Shown piece by piece: positions 33,400 to 41,797 of a stretch of 64,000 nucleotides of DNA. Within the stretch, counting starts at the first letter, position 1; the number at the start of each line of letters is the position of its first letter. The notes below the pieces were generated by a model that had not been told where the DNA came from, ran no database searches, and saw nothing but the letters and a program-made list of their open reading frames with translations. This DNA is from Halomonas sp. 328. GTDB lineage: Bacteria > Pseudomonadota > Gammaproteobacteria > Pseudomonadales > Halomonadaceae. Both the position numbers and the translations under genes were made by a program. Where the stretch lies: NCBI RefSeq assembly GCF_015645095.1, contig NZ_JADOTW010000004.1, forward strand, positions 62,001-126,000, read 5' to 3'.

Positions 33400-33827
33400 G
33401 GCTGCATCTCCCGGGCACGGCCGGCCCCCTGGCGTTTTTTCTTGCGGCCCTCCTCCGGCGCTTCGCCGTGGCGGGCCAGGTAGGCCTCGATCCAGGCCTG
33501 GATGGCCAGGGGCATGGCCACCTCCAGGACCCGCTGTTCGCCGTCCATCCAGGCCGCCGCCACCTCCTGGCTGGCGGTGATGGCGCTGGGGTGGGGCTCG
33601 GCGGCGTCGCTGTCTCCGGCGCGCAGGAAGAGTCGCGGAGTGGTGGAATTCAGGTTGAAGCGGTAGGCGGCGCGCTCGGTCATCAGCAGCTGCAGGTCCA
33701 GGCACCAGGGGCCGGCGTCACCCGGCGTCAGGTCGGTGACTCGCCAGCGCCGGTGAGTGAAGCCCTTGATGGTGACGGGGAGGCTCGACAGGTCGAAACT
33801 CAGGGAGCAGGATGTGGTGGCTGGCAT
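33396..33827 (-). CDS. DUF3305 domain protein
   Basis: A 143-residue protein of unknown function that pairs with DUF3306 in formate dehydrogenase clusters. It contains HRRWRVTDLTPG near residue 28 and LQLLMTERAAYRFNLNST near 48, then PRLFLRA, a beta-rich domain, and a helical stretch LAIQAWIEAYLARHGE. Start ATG at 33827 is chosen because similarity begins MPATTSCSLSFDL. First gene of the long minus-strand run, divergent from fdhD. Confidence 0.83.
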   Translation of the reverse strand: MPATTSCSLSFDLSSLPVTIKGFTHRRWRVTDLTPGDAGPWCLDLQLLMTERAAYRFNLNSTTPRLFLRAGDSDAAEPHPSAITASQEVAAAWMDGEQRVLEVAMPLAIQAWIEAYLARHGEAPEEGRKKKRQGAGRAREMQP

Positions 33828-33920
33828 GGGGCGCTCTCGACGGCTTGACTCCCCTGCAGTTAAGACGGTCCCGGCCGAGACCGCCATGATCGGGGTCAAC
33901 GATTGATTAAGGAGTTTTGA

Positions 33921-34760
33921 ATGTTTGCCTTGCCGCGTACCCATGCCCGGCTGCCGGCCACCCTGGAGATCGCCATCGTCGACGAGTATGGCGAGTCCCG
34001 GCGCCAGGCGATCGCCGCCGAGCGGGCCCTGACGGTCTACCTCAACAAGCGCGAGATCGTCACCCTGATGACCCTGGGCGCCGACCCGGAGGCCCTGGTG
34101 GTGGGCTATCTGCGCAATCAGGGCCTGGTGGCGGCCCGGGAAGACCTGGTTCAGGTGGCGGTGGACTGGGAGGTGGAGTCCGCCGCCGTGGTCACCCGTC
34201 ACCCCCCCGAGGACCTGGAGGCGCGCCTGGCCACCCGCACCGTGACCACCGGCTGTGGTCAGGGCACCGTTTTCGGACGGCTGCTGGAGAGCATCCCGCC
34301 GGCGCCGCCGGCGACGCGGTTACACCAGTCGGTGCTCTATCGACTGCTCGATAACCTGGGGGCCTACAACGAGACCTACCGCAGCGCCGGGGCCGTCCAC
34401 GGCTGTGCCCTGTGCCGCCAGGAGGCGGTGCTCGATTTCGTCGAGGACGTGGGGCGTCACAATGCGGTGGATACCCTGGCCGGGCGCCAGTGGCTGGAGG
34501 AGGCAGAGTCGACGGCGGCGGACATCTTCTATACCACCGGTCGCCTGACCTCGGAGATGGTGCTCAAGGTGGCCCAGATGGGCATCGGCGTGTTGGTCTC
34601 CCGCTCCGGGGTGACCCAGAAGGGGGCGGAGCTGGCCAGCCGCTTCGGGGTGTTGCTGATCGCCCGGGCCAAGGGCAAGCACTTCCAGGCCATCCATGCC
34701 GGCGAACGCCTGGTGCTGGATGCCATGCCGGCGCGGCGGCCCGGGGACCGCCGCGGCTGA
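33921..34760 (+). CDS. fdhD: Formate dehydrogenase accessory sulfurtransferase FdhD
   Basis: Transfers sulfur from IscS to the Mo-bisMGD cofactor, needed for active formate dehydrogenase. The 279 residues include LTVYLNKREIVTLMTLG near 36, TTGCGQGT near 111, the redox CxxC in HGCALCRQE (near 157), DVGRHNAVDTLAG near 174 and TTGRLTSEMVLK near 202. The ATG at 33921 follows TAAGGAG. It is divergent from the minus-strand formate dehydrogenase genes with only 93 bp between, so the two promoters are likely co-controlled. Confidence 0.94.
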   Translation: MFALPRTHARLPATLEIAIVDEYGESRRQAIAAERALTVYLNKREIVTLMTLGADPEALVVGYLRNQGLVAAREDLVQVAVDWEVESAAVVTRHPPEDLEARLATRTVTTGCGQGTVFGRLLESIPPAPPATRLHQSVLYRLLDNLGAYNETYRSAGAVHGCALCRQEAVLDFVEDVGRHNAVDTLAGRQWLEEAESTAADIFYTTGRLTSEMVLKVAQMGIGVLVSRSGVTQKGAELASRFGVLLIARAKGKHFQAIHAGERLVLDAMPARRPGDRRG

Positions 34761-34767
34761 TCCTTTT
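34732..34767 (+). terminator. Terminator of fdhD
   Basis: An 8-bp stem (34732-34739 with 34748-34755) overlapping the last fdhD codons, followed by GCTGATC and five T residues. Confidence 0.6.
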
Positions 34768-34972
34768 TGGTGCAATTGTTTGATTTTTTGCACGCCTCTG
34801 GTGCCGGCATGTCTCCGCCATCCCGGCAATCTCCCTGTGGTCTATCGAATCTTCCCTGGTGCTTGTCTCCCTCTCGCTTGTCAATTATCTTTGTCGGCCG
34901 TGAAAGATAAAACAGATAAACGTCGATAAAATATTATTCTTACGATAATTCAAGTCTAGAGGCAGACAACCC

Positions 34973-36409
34973 ATGACGGATTCCCCTTCCGGAACCCAAT
35001 TGACCCGCGTGCTGGCGCGCAAGGACGTGCTGGCGCTGGCCTTCGGCGCCATGATCGGCTGGGGCTGGATCGTGCTGACTGGCAGCTGGATCCAGTCCGC
35101 CGGCAGTCTCGGCGCTATCACCGCCTTTATCCTCGGCGGCATCGCCATCGTGCTGGTGGGCCTGACCTACGCCGAACTCGCCTCCGCCATGCCCCAGGTG
35201 GGGGGCGAGCATGTCTACAGCTACCGGGCGCTGGGTCACTTCGCGTCTTTCTTCTGCACCTGGGCCATCGCCCTGGGGTACGTCAGCGTGGTGGCCTTCG
35301 AGGCGGTGGCGCTGCCCACGGTGGTGGAGCACCTCTTCCCCAACTATGCGGTGGGGCACCTCTGGACCATCGCCGGCTGGGAGGTCAAGGCCACCTGGGT
35401 GGCGGTGGGCGTCGCCGGTTCGGTGGCGATGATGGCGATCAACTACGTGGGCATCCGCACCGCGGCCCTGGTGCAGAAGGTCGTGACCCTGTTGATCCTG
35501 GTGGTGGGCATCATGTTTATCACCGGGGCGCTGTTCGAAGGCGAGCGGGCGACCATGGAGCCGCTGTTCAGTACCTCCGAGGGGGTGATGGGCGGCATCA
35601 TGGTGGTACTGATCATGGTGCCCTTCATGTTCGTCGGCTTCGATGTGATTCCCCAGGCCGCCGAGGAGATCAACCTGCCGTTTCGGGAGATCGGTCGGGT
35701 GCTGATGATCTCGGTGATCCTGGCGGTGTTCTGGTATGCGCTGATCATCCTGGGCACCTCCTTGATGCTGGATAGCGAGGCCCTGGGCGCGAGCTCCCTG
35801 GCGGTACCGGATGCGATGCAGGCGGTATTCCAGGCGCCCTGGGCGGGCAACCTGATGGTGCTGGCGGGGATCGCCGGGATCATCACCAGCTGGAATGCCT
35901 TCTATGTGGGAGGCTCCCGGGCCATCTACGCCCTGGCCCACTCGGGTATGCTGCCGGCCTTCCTGGCCAAGCTGCATCCCAAGCACCGCACCCCCACCAA
36001 CGCCATCCTGTTGATGGGGCTCCTGTCATGCATCGCCCCCTTCTTCGGGCGGCCGGCGCTGGTCTGGCTGGTGGTGGCCGGCGGCCTGGGCATCGTCATC
36101 GCCTATCTCTTCGTGTCGCTCTCCTTCGTGGTGCTGCGTCTCAAGGAGCCGGAGATGGTGCGGCCCTTCAAGGTGCGCCAGGGCCTGGCGGTGGGCGTGA
36201 TCGCCGTGCTGCTCTCCCTGGGCCTGATCGCCCTCTACCTGCCGGGTAGCCCGGCGGCCTTGGCGCCGGCGGAGTGGGTGATGTTCCTCGGCTGGATGGG
36301 CATCGGCCTGGTGCTCTACGCCTGGTCGCGGGTTCGCTATGGCGTCGCCTTCAGCGACAAGATGATGTACCGCGAGCTGGCCGGCGCCGACCCCTACCCG
36401 GGGCGCTAA
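34973..36409 (+). CDS. APC-family amino acid/polyamine permease
   Basis: A 478-residue, twelve-segment transporter. The N-terminal helix GAMIGWGWIVLTGSWIQSAG (about 24-43) is the APC substrate/Na+ site, and VGLTYAELASAMPQVGGEHVYSYRAL near 61 is a family signature, here with GGEH. FDVIPQAAEEINLPFREIGR near 224 is another. Upstream, 34860-34970 is very AT-rich and probably holds the promoter. The substrate is unknown; the downstream convergent XRE-cupin regulator and HDAC-fold enzyme would fit a polyamine or amine theme, but this is weak. Confidence 0.83.
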   Translation: MTDSPSGTQLTRVLARKDVLALAFGAMIGWGWIVLTGSWIQSAGSLGAITAFILGGIAIVLVGLTYAELASAMPQVGGEHVYSYRALGHFASFFCTWAIALGYVSVVAFEAVALPTVVEHLFPNYAVGHLWTIAGWEVKATWVAVGVAGSVAMMAINYVGIRTAALVQKVVTLLILVVGIMFITGALFEGERATMEPLFSTSEGVMGGIMVVLIMVPFMFVGFDVIPQAAEEINLPFREIGRVLMISVILAVFWYALIILGTSLMLDSEALGASSLAVPDAMQAVFQAPWAGNLMVLAGIAGIITSWNAFYVGGSRAIYALAHSGMLPAFLAKLHPKHRTPTNAILLMGLLSCIAPFFGRPALVWLVVAGGLGIVIAYLFVSLSFVVLRLKEPEMVRPFKVRQGLAVGVIAVLLSLGLIALYLPGSPAALAPAEWVMFLGWMGIGLVLYAWSRVRYGVAFSDKMMYRELAGADPYPGR

Positions 36410-36430
36410 GCAACACAACTGACGCCATGC

Positions 36431-36457
36431 AAAAGGCCCCGTCATGGGGCCTTTTTT
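36431..36457. terminator. Bidirectional terminator between APC permease and XRE-cupin gene
   Basis: A 10-bp stem (36431-36440 with 36446-36455) with AAAA and TTTTTT ends. Ends the permease transcript on plus and can also serve the convergent regulator. Confidence 0.85.
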
Positions 36458-36487
36458 GTTGCTCTCGGGGGCGTTGGGACTAGTCTG

Positions 36488-37120
36488 TCAGACCACATCG
36501 CCGCGGGTACAGACCGAGAGCACCACGGCGTCCTCGTCGCTGACCGAGATCAGGGCATGGCCCATGTCGCTGTCGAAGTAGATGCTGTCGCCGCGTTCCA
36601 GGCGCAGCGGCTCGTAGAACTCGGTGTAGAGCAGGATCTCGCCGTCGAGGACGATCAGGAACTCCTCGCCGTCGTGGCGTACCCACTCATGGAACTCCTC
36701 GAAGTGGCGAGCCCGCACGATGGTCTTGAAGGGGATCATGCGCTTCTGGGCCAGTTGCCAGGAGAGCAGTTCGTGCTCGTAGGTGGGGGTCGGGTGGAGC
36801 TGGCCTTCGCCGACTCGGGTCAGGTCGCGCCGGCCCAGGGTGCGCTGCTGGGTCTTGGGGGGGCTGAGCAGCTGGGGCAGGTCGATACCGAGGCCGGTGA
36901 TCAGCTTCTGCACCGCGCTGAAGGTGGGCGAGATCTGGTCGTTCTCGATCTTCGACAGGGTCGAGCGGGCCAGGCCGGTACGCTGGCTGACATCGTCCAG
37001 GGTCCAGTGATTGGCGAGGCGGATCTCCTTGAGCCGCTCGCCGAGCCGCAACGGCTCGACGAAGGCCTTGCGTCCGGAGGCGATACGCAGGGCGGCGGCC
37101 TGATCGGTGGTGGCGGTCAT
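36488..37120 (-). CDS. XRE-family regulator with C-terminal cupin
   Basis: A 210-residue PuuR-like regulator. The helix-turn-helix is at about 24-80 (RLKEIRLANHWTLDDVSQRTG, then LARSTLSKIENDQISPT). The cupin domain occupies about 125-205 with EEFHEWVRHDGEEFLIVLDGE and DSIYFDSDMGHAL, and would bind a small ligand, though the usual metal-binding HxH is not clearly present. Such regulators often repress amine or amino acid catabolism. It is convergent with the APC permease, a plausible target. The ATG at 37120 is the only good start. Confidence 0.88.
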   Translation of the reverse strand: MTATTDQAAALRIASGRKAFVEPLRLGERLKEIRLANHWTLDDVSQRTGLARSTLSKIENDQISPTFSAVQKLITGLGIDLPQLLSPPKTQQRTLGRRDLTRVGEGQLHPTPTYEHELLSWQLAQKRMIPFKTIVRARHFEEFHEWVRHDGEEFLIVLDGEILLYTEFYEPLRLERGDSIYFDSDMGHALISVSDEDAVVLSVCTRGDVV

Positions 37121-37229
37121 CGGGATTCACTATCGGAAAAAACTTTCCTCAAGCCTACCATAGATCCCCGACGGCCGTGGGGCAGGGCCTGTCTCTCGAC
37201 GACGCCAGGATAGGCCAGGCCGACGCCCT

Positions 37230-38165
37230 TCAGTCTTCGAAGGGCAAGCCCAGCAGCGCCCGCACATGGGCCTCGGCGCAGCGGCCCAGGGCGTCCAGGT
37301 CGTAGCCGCCTTCGAGCACCGATACCAGGCGGTTGTCGGCGAAGCGTGCGGCGATCTCCAGGGCGAAGCGAGTCACCCAGTCGTAGTCGGCCTCGGTGAG
37401 ACAGAGCTCCGCCAGGGGATCGTCCCGGTGGCCATCGAAGCCCGCCGAGACCAGCACCAGTTCCGGCCGGAAGGCCTCAAGGGCCGGTCGCCAGTCGCGC
37501 TCGATGGCCGCCCGGAAGATCGCCCCGTCGCTGCCGGCCGGCAGCGGGGTGTTGATCACATTGGCATGCTCCGCCTTGAGGTAGCGCCAGGGGTAGAGGG
37601 GATACTGGTAGCTGGAGCAGACCAGCACCTCCGGGTCGTCCTTGAAGATGTCCACGGTGCCATTGCCCTGGTGGACGTCGAAATCGAGGATGGCGATGCG
37701 CTTGGCGCCATAGCGGACCCGGGCGTGCGCGGCGCCCACCGCTACGTTGTTGAAGAAACAGAAGCCCATCGCCTCGCTGGCCTCGGCGTGGTGCCCGGGA
37801 GGGCGCACCGCACAGAAGACGTTGTCGGCCTGCTGGCGATAGACCTGGTCGATGCCGCGGATCACCGCCCCGGCGGCGACCCGGGCCGCCTCCAGGCTGG
37901 CGGGGTTCATCAGGGTATCGCCGTCCAGGGAGATCAGGCCATGCTCGGGTACGCACTTGATCAACGACTGGAGGTGGCGCCGCGGGTGCACCCGCTCGAG
38001 CTGTTCGTCGCTGGCCGGCCTGGCCTCGGACTGCATGGTCTGCTGAAGCAGGCCGGCCAGCGACAGGCGGGCACGGATCGCCTCGAGGCGCAGCGGGCTC
38101 TCGGGATGCTCCGGCCCCATATGGTGGTCGAGGCAGCGGGGGTGGGTGATATAGGCGGTGATCAT
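37230..38165 (-). CDS. Histone deacetylase-fold amidohydrolase
   Basis: A 311-residue Zn-dependent deacetylase of the arginase/HDAC fold. The opening THPRCLDHHMGPEHPESPLRL is typical of bacterial class II-like members. The catalytic RPPGHHAEASEAMGFCFFNN (about 129-148) has the paired histidines. Zn ligands are in LDFDVHQGNGT (D and H, near 171) and AGFDGHRDDPLA (D, near 257), and EGGYDLDALG supplies the transition-state tyrosine. Substrate may be acetyl-lysine on proteins or acetylpolyamines. It is divergent from a Pat-type acetyltransferase gene with 104 bp between, which favours protein deacetylation. The start at 38165 is preferred to 38189. Confidence 0.88.
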   Translation of the reverse strand: MITAYITHPRCLDHHMGPEHPESPLRLEAIRARLSLAGLLQQTMQSEARPASDEQLERVHPRRHLQSLIKCVPEHGLISLDGDTLMNPASLEAARVAAGAVIRGIDQVYRQQADNVFCAVRPPGHHAEASEAMGFCFFNNVAVGAAHARVRYGAKRIAILDFDVHQGNGTVDIFKDDPEVLVCSSYQYPLYPWRYLKAEHANVINTPLPAGSDGAIFRAAIERDWRPALEAFRPELVLVSAGFDGHRDDPLAELCLTEADYDWVTRFALEIAARFADNRLVSVLEGGYDLDALGRCAEAHVRALLGLPFED

Positions 38166-38269
38166 GGCAGGCTCCAGGCACGACGCCACGACCTTAAACG
38201 CTTGTCACCCTTGCATGACAGTGCCAATAAGTCGTACACAGGGAGCGGACAGACGCGGGGGAGTCGCAG

Positions 38270-41017
38270 GTGAGCACACGTTTTCTCAGACATTTCTTCG
38301 AGCCGCGTAGCCTGGCGGTGATCGGGGCCTCGGAAAAGCCCCACTCCATGGGCGGCCTGGTGATTCGCAATCTGCAGGAGGGGGGCTTTCCCGGTCCGAT
38401 CTGGGCGGTCAATCGCAAGGGCTACGAGAGCGTCCACGGCCTGCCCTGCGTGGCGCGGATCGAGGAACTGCCGGAGGTGCCGGACCTCGCGGTGATCTGT
38501 ACCCCGGTGGCGACCCTGCCCAAGCTGATTCGCCGCCTGGGGAGTTTCGGCGTCAAGGCGGCCCTGGTGCTCTCGGGGGGCTCGCACCTGGATGATGCTG
38601 CCGACGGCGAGGGCTCGATCCGCGCCCGGATGCTGGCCGCGGCACGGCCCTCGGGGATTCGCATCCTGGGGCCGGAGTGCATGGGCATCGTGGTACCGGG
38701 GCGCCGCCTCAATGCCACCTATGCCGGTCAGCCGGTGAAGGCGGGCAAGGTCGCTTACCTGGGGCAGTCCGGCATGCTGGGCAATGCCATGATCGACTGG
38801 GCGGCGGGGCGCGGTATCGGCTTCTCGCACCTGGTGACCCTGGGCGACAGCGTCGACGTGCTGCTCCCCGACCTGATCGACTACATCAACCAGTACGCTC
38901 CCGCCCAGGCGTTGTTGCTGCACCTGGAGCGGATTCATGACGCCCAGCACTTCATGACGGCGCTGCGCGAGGCGTCACGGCACCGCCTGGTGCTGGCCAT
39001 CAAGAGCGGCCGCACTCCCGCCTCGGATCTCTCCAATCTGCCGCCCACCCCGGGGGTGGCCAATCGCGACGTCATCTTCGATGCCGCCCTGGCCCGGGCC
39101 GGGGTGGTGCGGGTCAACGATTCCGATGAGCTCTTCGATGCCCTGGAGACCCTGTCGCGGATGAAACCGTTACGCGGCGATCGCCTGGCCATCGTCGCCA
39201 ATGGCCTGGGCCCGGCGATGCTGGCCATCGACAAGCTGGTCAGTGCCGGCGGGCGCCTGGCGGAGTTCACCGAGGAGACCCGGGAGGCCTTGCGCGAGGC
39301 GGACTTCGACATGACCCTGCCGGGCAGGAATCCGGTGGACCTGGGCAGCGATGCCACCCCGGAGCGGCTGGTGGAGGCCCTGGAACGGGTCGCCGCCGAT
39401 GCCAACGTGGATGCGGTGCTGGTGGTCCATGCCCCGACCCGGCTGGCGCCGGCCAGGGCCACCGCCGAGGCGATCATCGCCAACCGCAAGCGCTTCCGGC
39501 GCAATCTCCTGACCAGCTGGATGGGCCTGGAGGAGGCCATGGCGGCCCGCCACGAGTGTCACCTGGCGGGGCTGCCCACCTATATGTCGCCGGAGAAGGC
39601 GATCAAGGCCTTTATGCATATGGTGGACTACCAGCGGGTCCAGGCGCTGCTCCAGGAGACGCCGCCAAGCCTGCCCTTTACCACGTCCGCGGAGAGCCGA
39701 GACCACTGCCGAGCCCTGATCGAGAGGGCCTGGGCGGCGGGGCGCCGGCGCCTGGCGCATAGCGAGACCGCCCAGGTGCTCGCCGCCTATGGTATCGAGG
39801 CGCCGCCGTCCCGTTATCCCGGGACGCCGGAGGAGGGCGAGGCGGCGGCCGCCGAACTGGAGGGCCCCCTGGCCCTGAAGGTGGTGCACGAGCACAACTG
39901 CACGCCCTTTCGCTATCGGCGTCACCCCCACAAGCTCTCCGCCGGGCTGCTGCAGGACCTGGAGAGCCCCGCCCAGGTGGCCGAGGGCATGCGTCGACTG
40001 GCCGACAAGGTGGCGGAGAAGTTTCCCGACAGCCCCGTTCAGGAGTTCTGCCTGCAGCCCATGCAGCGCGGCAAGCACTCGATGCAGCTGTGCGCCGGCA
40101 TCACCCGGGACCCGGTGTTCGGGCCGGTCATCCTGTTCGGTATTGGTGGCTACAAGGTCAATGTACTGGCGGATCGCCAGGTGGCCCTGCCACCGCTCAA
40201 TATCACCCTGGCGGATGACCTGATCCAGCGCACCCATGCTGCCAAGCTGATTCGTGAGCACTCCCGGGACCCGGAACGGGACCTGGAGCGGCTGCGCCGG
40301 CTGCTGGTGCAGCTCTCCCAGCTCGCCTCCGAGCAGCCGCGGCTGCAGGGCCTGGAGATCAATCCCCTGGTGCTCAATCGCGACGGCATGGTGGCGGTGG
40401 ACTTCGCCATGGACCTGGGGACGCCGGCGCGGCATGCCATCATGCCCTACCCGGAGGAGCTCAGGGAGTGGCTGACCCTGGCCAACGGCATGCAGATCGA
40501 AGTGCGGCCGATTCGCGCCGAGGATGCTCCCCTGATCACGAGGTTCCATACCCGGCTCTCCGAGGAGAGCATTCGCTTTCGGTACTTCCACAACAAGGCG
40601 TCGCTCACCAAGCGCGACCTCTCCCTGCTGGCGCATATCAACTACGACCGGCAGATGGCCTTTATCGCCGAACGTCACGGCGAGGAGGGCGAGCGGGAGA
40701 TGCTGGGCGTGGTCCGAGTATGGAACGACCCGGACAACATTCGCACCGAGTTCTCCATCATCATCCGCGATGACCTCCAGGGCCAGGGCCTGGGCAGTCT
40801 GCTGATGAACAAGATGATCCGCTACTGCAAGGGGGTGGGGACCCTGGAGATGGTCGGCCAGATCATGGTGGACAATCACCCCATGCGGGCCTTGATGAAG
40901 CACCTGGGCTTCCGGCTGCGCTACAACATGGAGGAGCAGGTGGTGGATGCTACCCTGCGGCTCAACGAACCGAGCAGCGAATGGCAGCGCCACCGCCTCG
41001 ATAGCCAGCCGGACTGA
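38270..41017 (+). CDS. pat: Protein lysine acetyltransferase Pat (ADP-forming acyl-CoA synthetase-like + GNAT)
   Basis: A 915-residue fusion like E. coli YfiQ/Pat (886), which acetylates lysines such as the one in acyl-CoA synthetases. The N-terminal CoA-binding domain (about 1-130, FFEPRSLAVIGASEKPHSMGG) and succinyl-CoA ligase-like domains (to about 460) are followed by an ATP-grasp-like domain (about 490-705) that ends in LEINPLVLNRDG. The C-terminal GNAT domain (about 740-890) has the acetyl-CoA loop DDLQGQGLGSLLM. Whether the synthetase catalytic histidine is lost, as in Pat, I could not judge. Start is GTG at 38270 behind GGGGAG. The last 13 codons are repeated after the stop (41046-41093). 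Confidence 0.9.
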   Translation: MSTRFLRHFFEPRSLAVIGASEKPHSMGGLVIRNLQEGGFPGPIWAVNRKGYESVHGLPCVARIEELPEVPDLAVICTPVATLPKLIRRLGSFGVKAALVLSGGSHLDDAADGEGSIRARMLAAARPSGIRILGPECMGIVVPGRRLNATYAGQPVKAGKVAYLGQSGMLGNAMIDWAAGRGIGFSHLVTLGDSVDVLLPDLIDYINQYAPAQALLLHLERIHDAQHFMTALREASRHRLVLAIKSGRTPASDLSNLPPTPGVANRDVIFDAALARAGVVRVNDSDELFDALETLSRMKPLRGDRLAIVANGLGPAMLAIDKLVSAGGRLAEFTEETREALREADFDMTLPGRNPVDLGSDATPERLVEALERVAADANVDAVLVVHAPTRLAPARATAEAIIANRKRFRRNLLTSWMGLEEAMAARHECHLAGLPTYMSPEKAIKAFMHMVDYQRVQALLQETPPSLPFTTSAESRDHCRALIERAWAAGRRRLAHSETAQVLAAYGIEAPPSRYPGTPEEGEAAAAELEGPLALKVVHEHNCTPFRYRRHPHKLSAGLLQDLESPAQVAEGMRRLADKVAEKFPDSPVQEFCLQPMQRGKHSMQLCAGITRDPVFGPVILFGIGGYKVNVLADRQVALPPLNITLADDLIQRTHAAKLIREHSRDPERDLERLRRLLVQLSQLASEQPRLQGLEINPLVLNRDGMVAVDFAMDLGTPARHAIMPYPEELREWLTLANGMQIEVRPIRAEDAPLITRFHTRLSEESIRFRYFHNKASLTKRDLSLLAHINYDRQMAFIAERHGEEGEREMLGVVRVWNDPDNIRTEFSIIIRDDLQGQGLGSLLMNKMIRYCKGVGTLEMVGQIMVDNHPMRALMKHLGFRLRYNMEEQVVDATLRLNEPSSEWQRHRLDSQPD

Positions 41018-41045
41018 CGCCACGCCCGCCATGACGAGCCGCCTT

Positions 41046-41093
41046 ATGACAGACGAATGGCAACGCCATCGCCTCGATAGCCAGCCGGACTAA
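41046..41093 (+). pseudogene. Diverged second copy of the pat 3' end (15-codon mini-ORF)
   Basis: 38 bp at 41054-41091 match 40978-41015 at 36 positions. Both differences are synonymous in the pat frame (CAG/CAA Gln, CAC/CAT His). The copy ends TAA instead of TGA. The offset is 76 bp, so the copy is out of frame with pat but is preceded by its own ATG at 41046, giving M-T-D-EWQRHRLDSQPD. Only synonymous changes imply the copy was once selected as protein, so it is likely the end of a diverged pat allele. Confidence 0.8.
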
Positions 41094-41115
41094 GCGCTGG
41101 AAGACCAAATGTCGA

Positions 41116-41135
41116 CGGCCACCGCCGGGTGGCCG
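41116..41135. terminator. Hairpin between convergent pat and pdxH
   Basis: An 8-bp stem (41116-41123 with 41128-41135) and GCCG loop without a T-tract, 20 bp from the pdxH stop. A weak terminator at best. Confidence 0.35.
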
Positions 41136-41155
41136 CCGCGGGGATCACGGGCCCT

Positions 41156-41797
41156 TCAGGGCGCCAGGCGTACCTTGTTCCACTGACCGTCGCGCTGGCT
41201 ATAGCGCACGCGGTCGTGGAGGCGGCTGGGTTGCCCCTGCCAGAATTCGATCATCTCCGGGATCACCCGGTAGCCGCCCCAGTTGGCCGGGCGCATCACC
41301 GGCTGGCCATCGTAGGCCTGCTCGAAGCGGTTCTGGCGCTCTTCCAGCCAGTCGCGATCGGGAATCTCCACGCTCTGGGTGGCGATCCAGGCGCCCAGCT
41401 GACTGCCTCGCGGGCGGCTGGCGAAGTATTGATCGGACTCCTCCGGGCTCACCTGGCTCACCGGCCCCTCGATACGCACCTGGCGATCCAGCTTGGGCCA
41501 CCAGAAGACCAGGGCCGCATGGGGCACATTGGCCAGTTCGCTGCCCTTGTGGCTGTGATAGTTGGTGTAGAAGCACAGTCCCTTGTCGTCGATGCCCTTG
41601 AGCAGCACGATGCGGGCGTGGGGCAGCCCCTGGCTGTCCACCGTGGCCAGGGTCATGGCGTTGCCGTCCTCCCCCTCGGTCTCGAGTGCCAGGGCCAGCC
41701 ACTCCTCGAACAGCGTCATCGGCGCGTCGGGGGTCGAGTCGGTATCCAGGCGCCCCCCTTCGTAGTCGCGGCGGATATCGGCGATATTACGTGTCAT
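41156..41797 (-). CDS. pdxH: Pyridoxamine 5'-phosphate oxidase
   Basis: FMN-dependent oxidase that makes pyridoxal 5'-phosphate from PNP or PMP. The 213 residues include MTLATVDSQGLPHARIVLLKGID near 48 (FMN phosphate binding), FYTNYHSHKGSELANVPHAALVFWW near 76, and RVEG-type VRIEGPVSQV near 107. The C-terminal PdxH dimerisation part ends SRLHDRVRYSQRDGQWNKVRLAP, with the family-typical RLAP terminus. Full length (E. coli 218). Monocistronic by position. Confidence 0.95.
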   Translation of the reverse strand: MTRNIADIRRDYEGGRLDTDSTPDAPMTLFEEWLALALETEGEDGNAMTLATVDSQGLPHARIVLLKGIDDKGLCFYTNYHSHKGSELANVPHAALVFWWPKLDRQVRIEGPVSQVSPEESDQYFASRPRGSQLGAWIATQSVEIPDRDWLEERQNRFEQAYDGQPVMRPANWGGYRVIPEMIEFWQGQPSRLHDRVRYSQRDGQWNKVRLAP

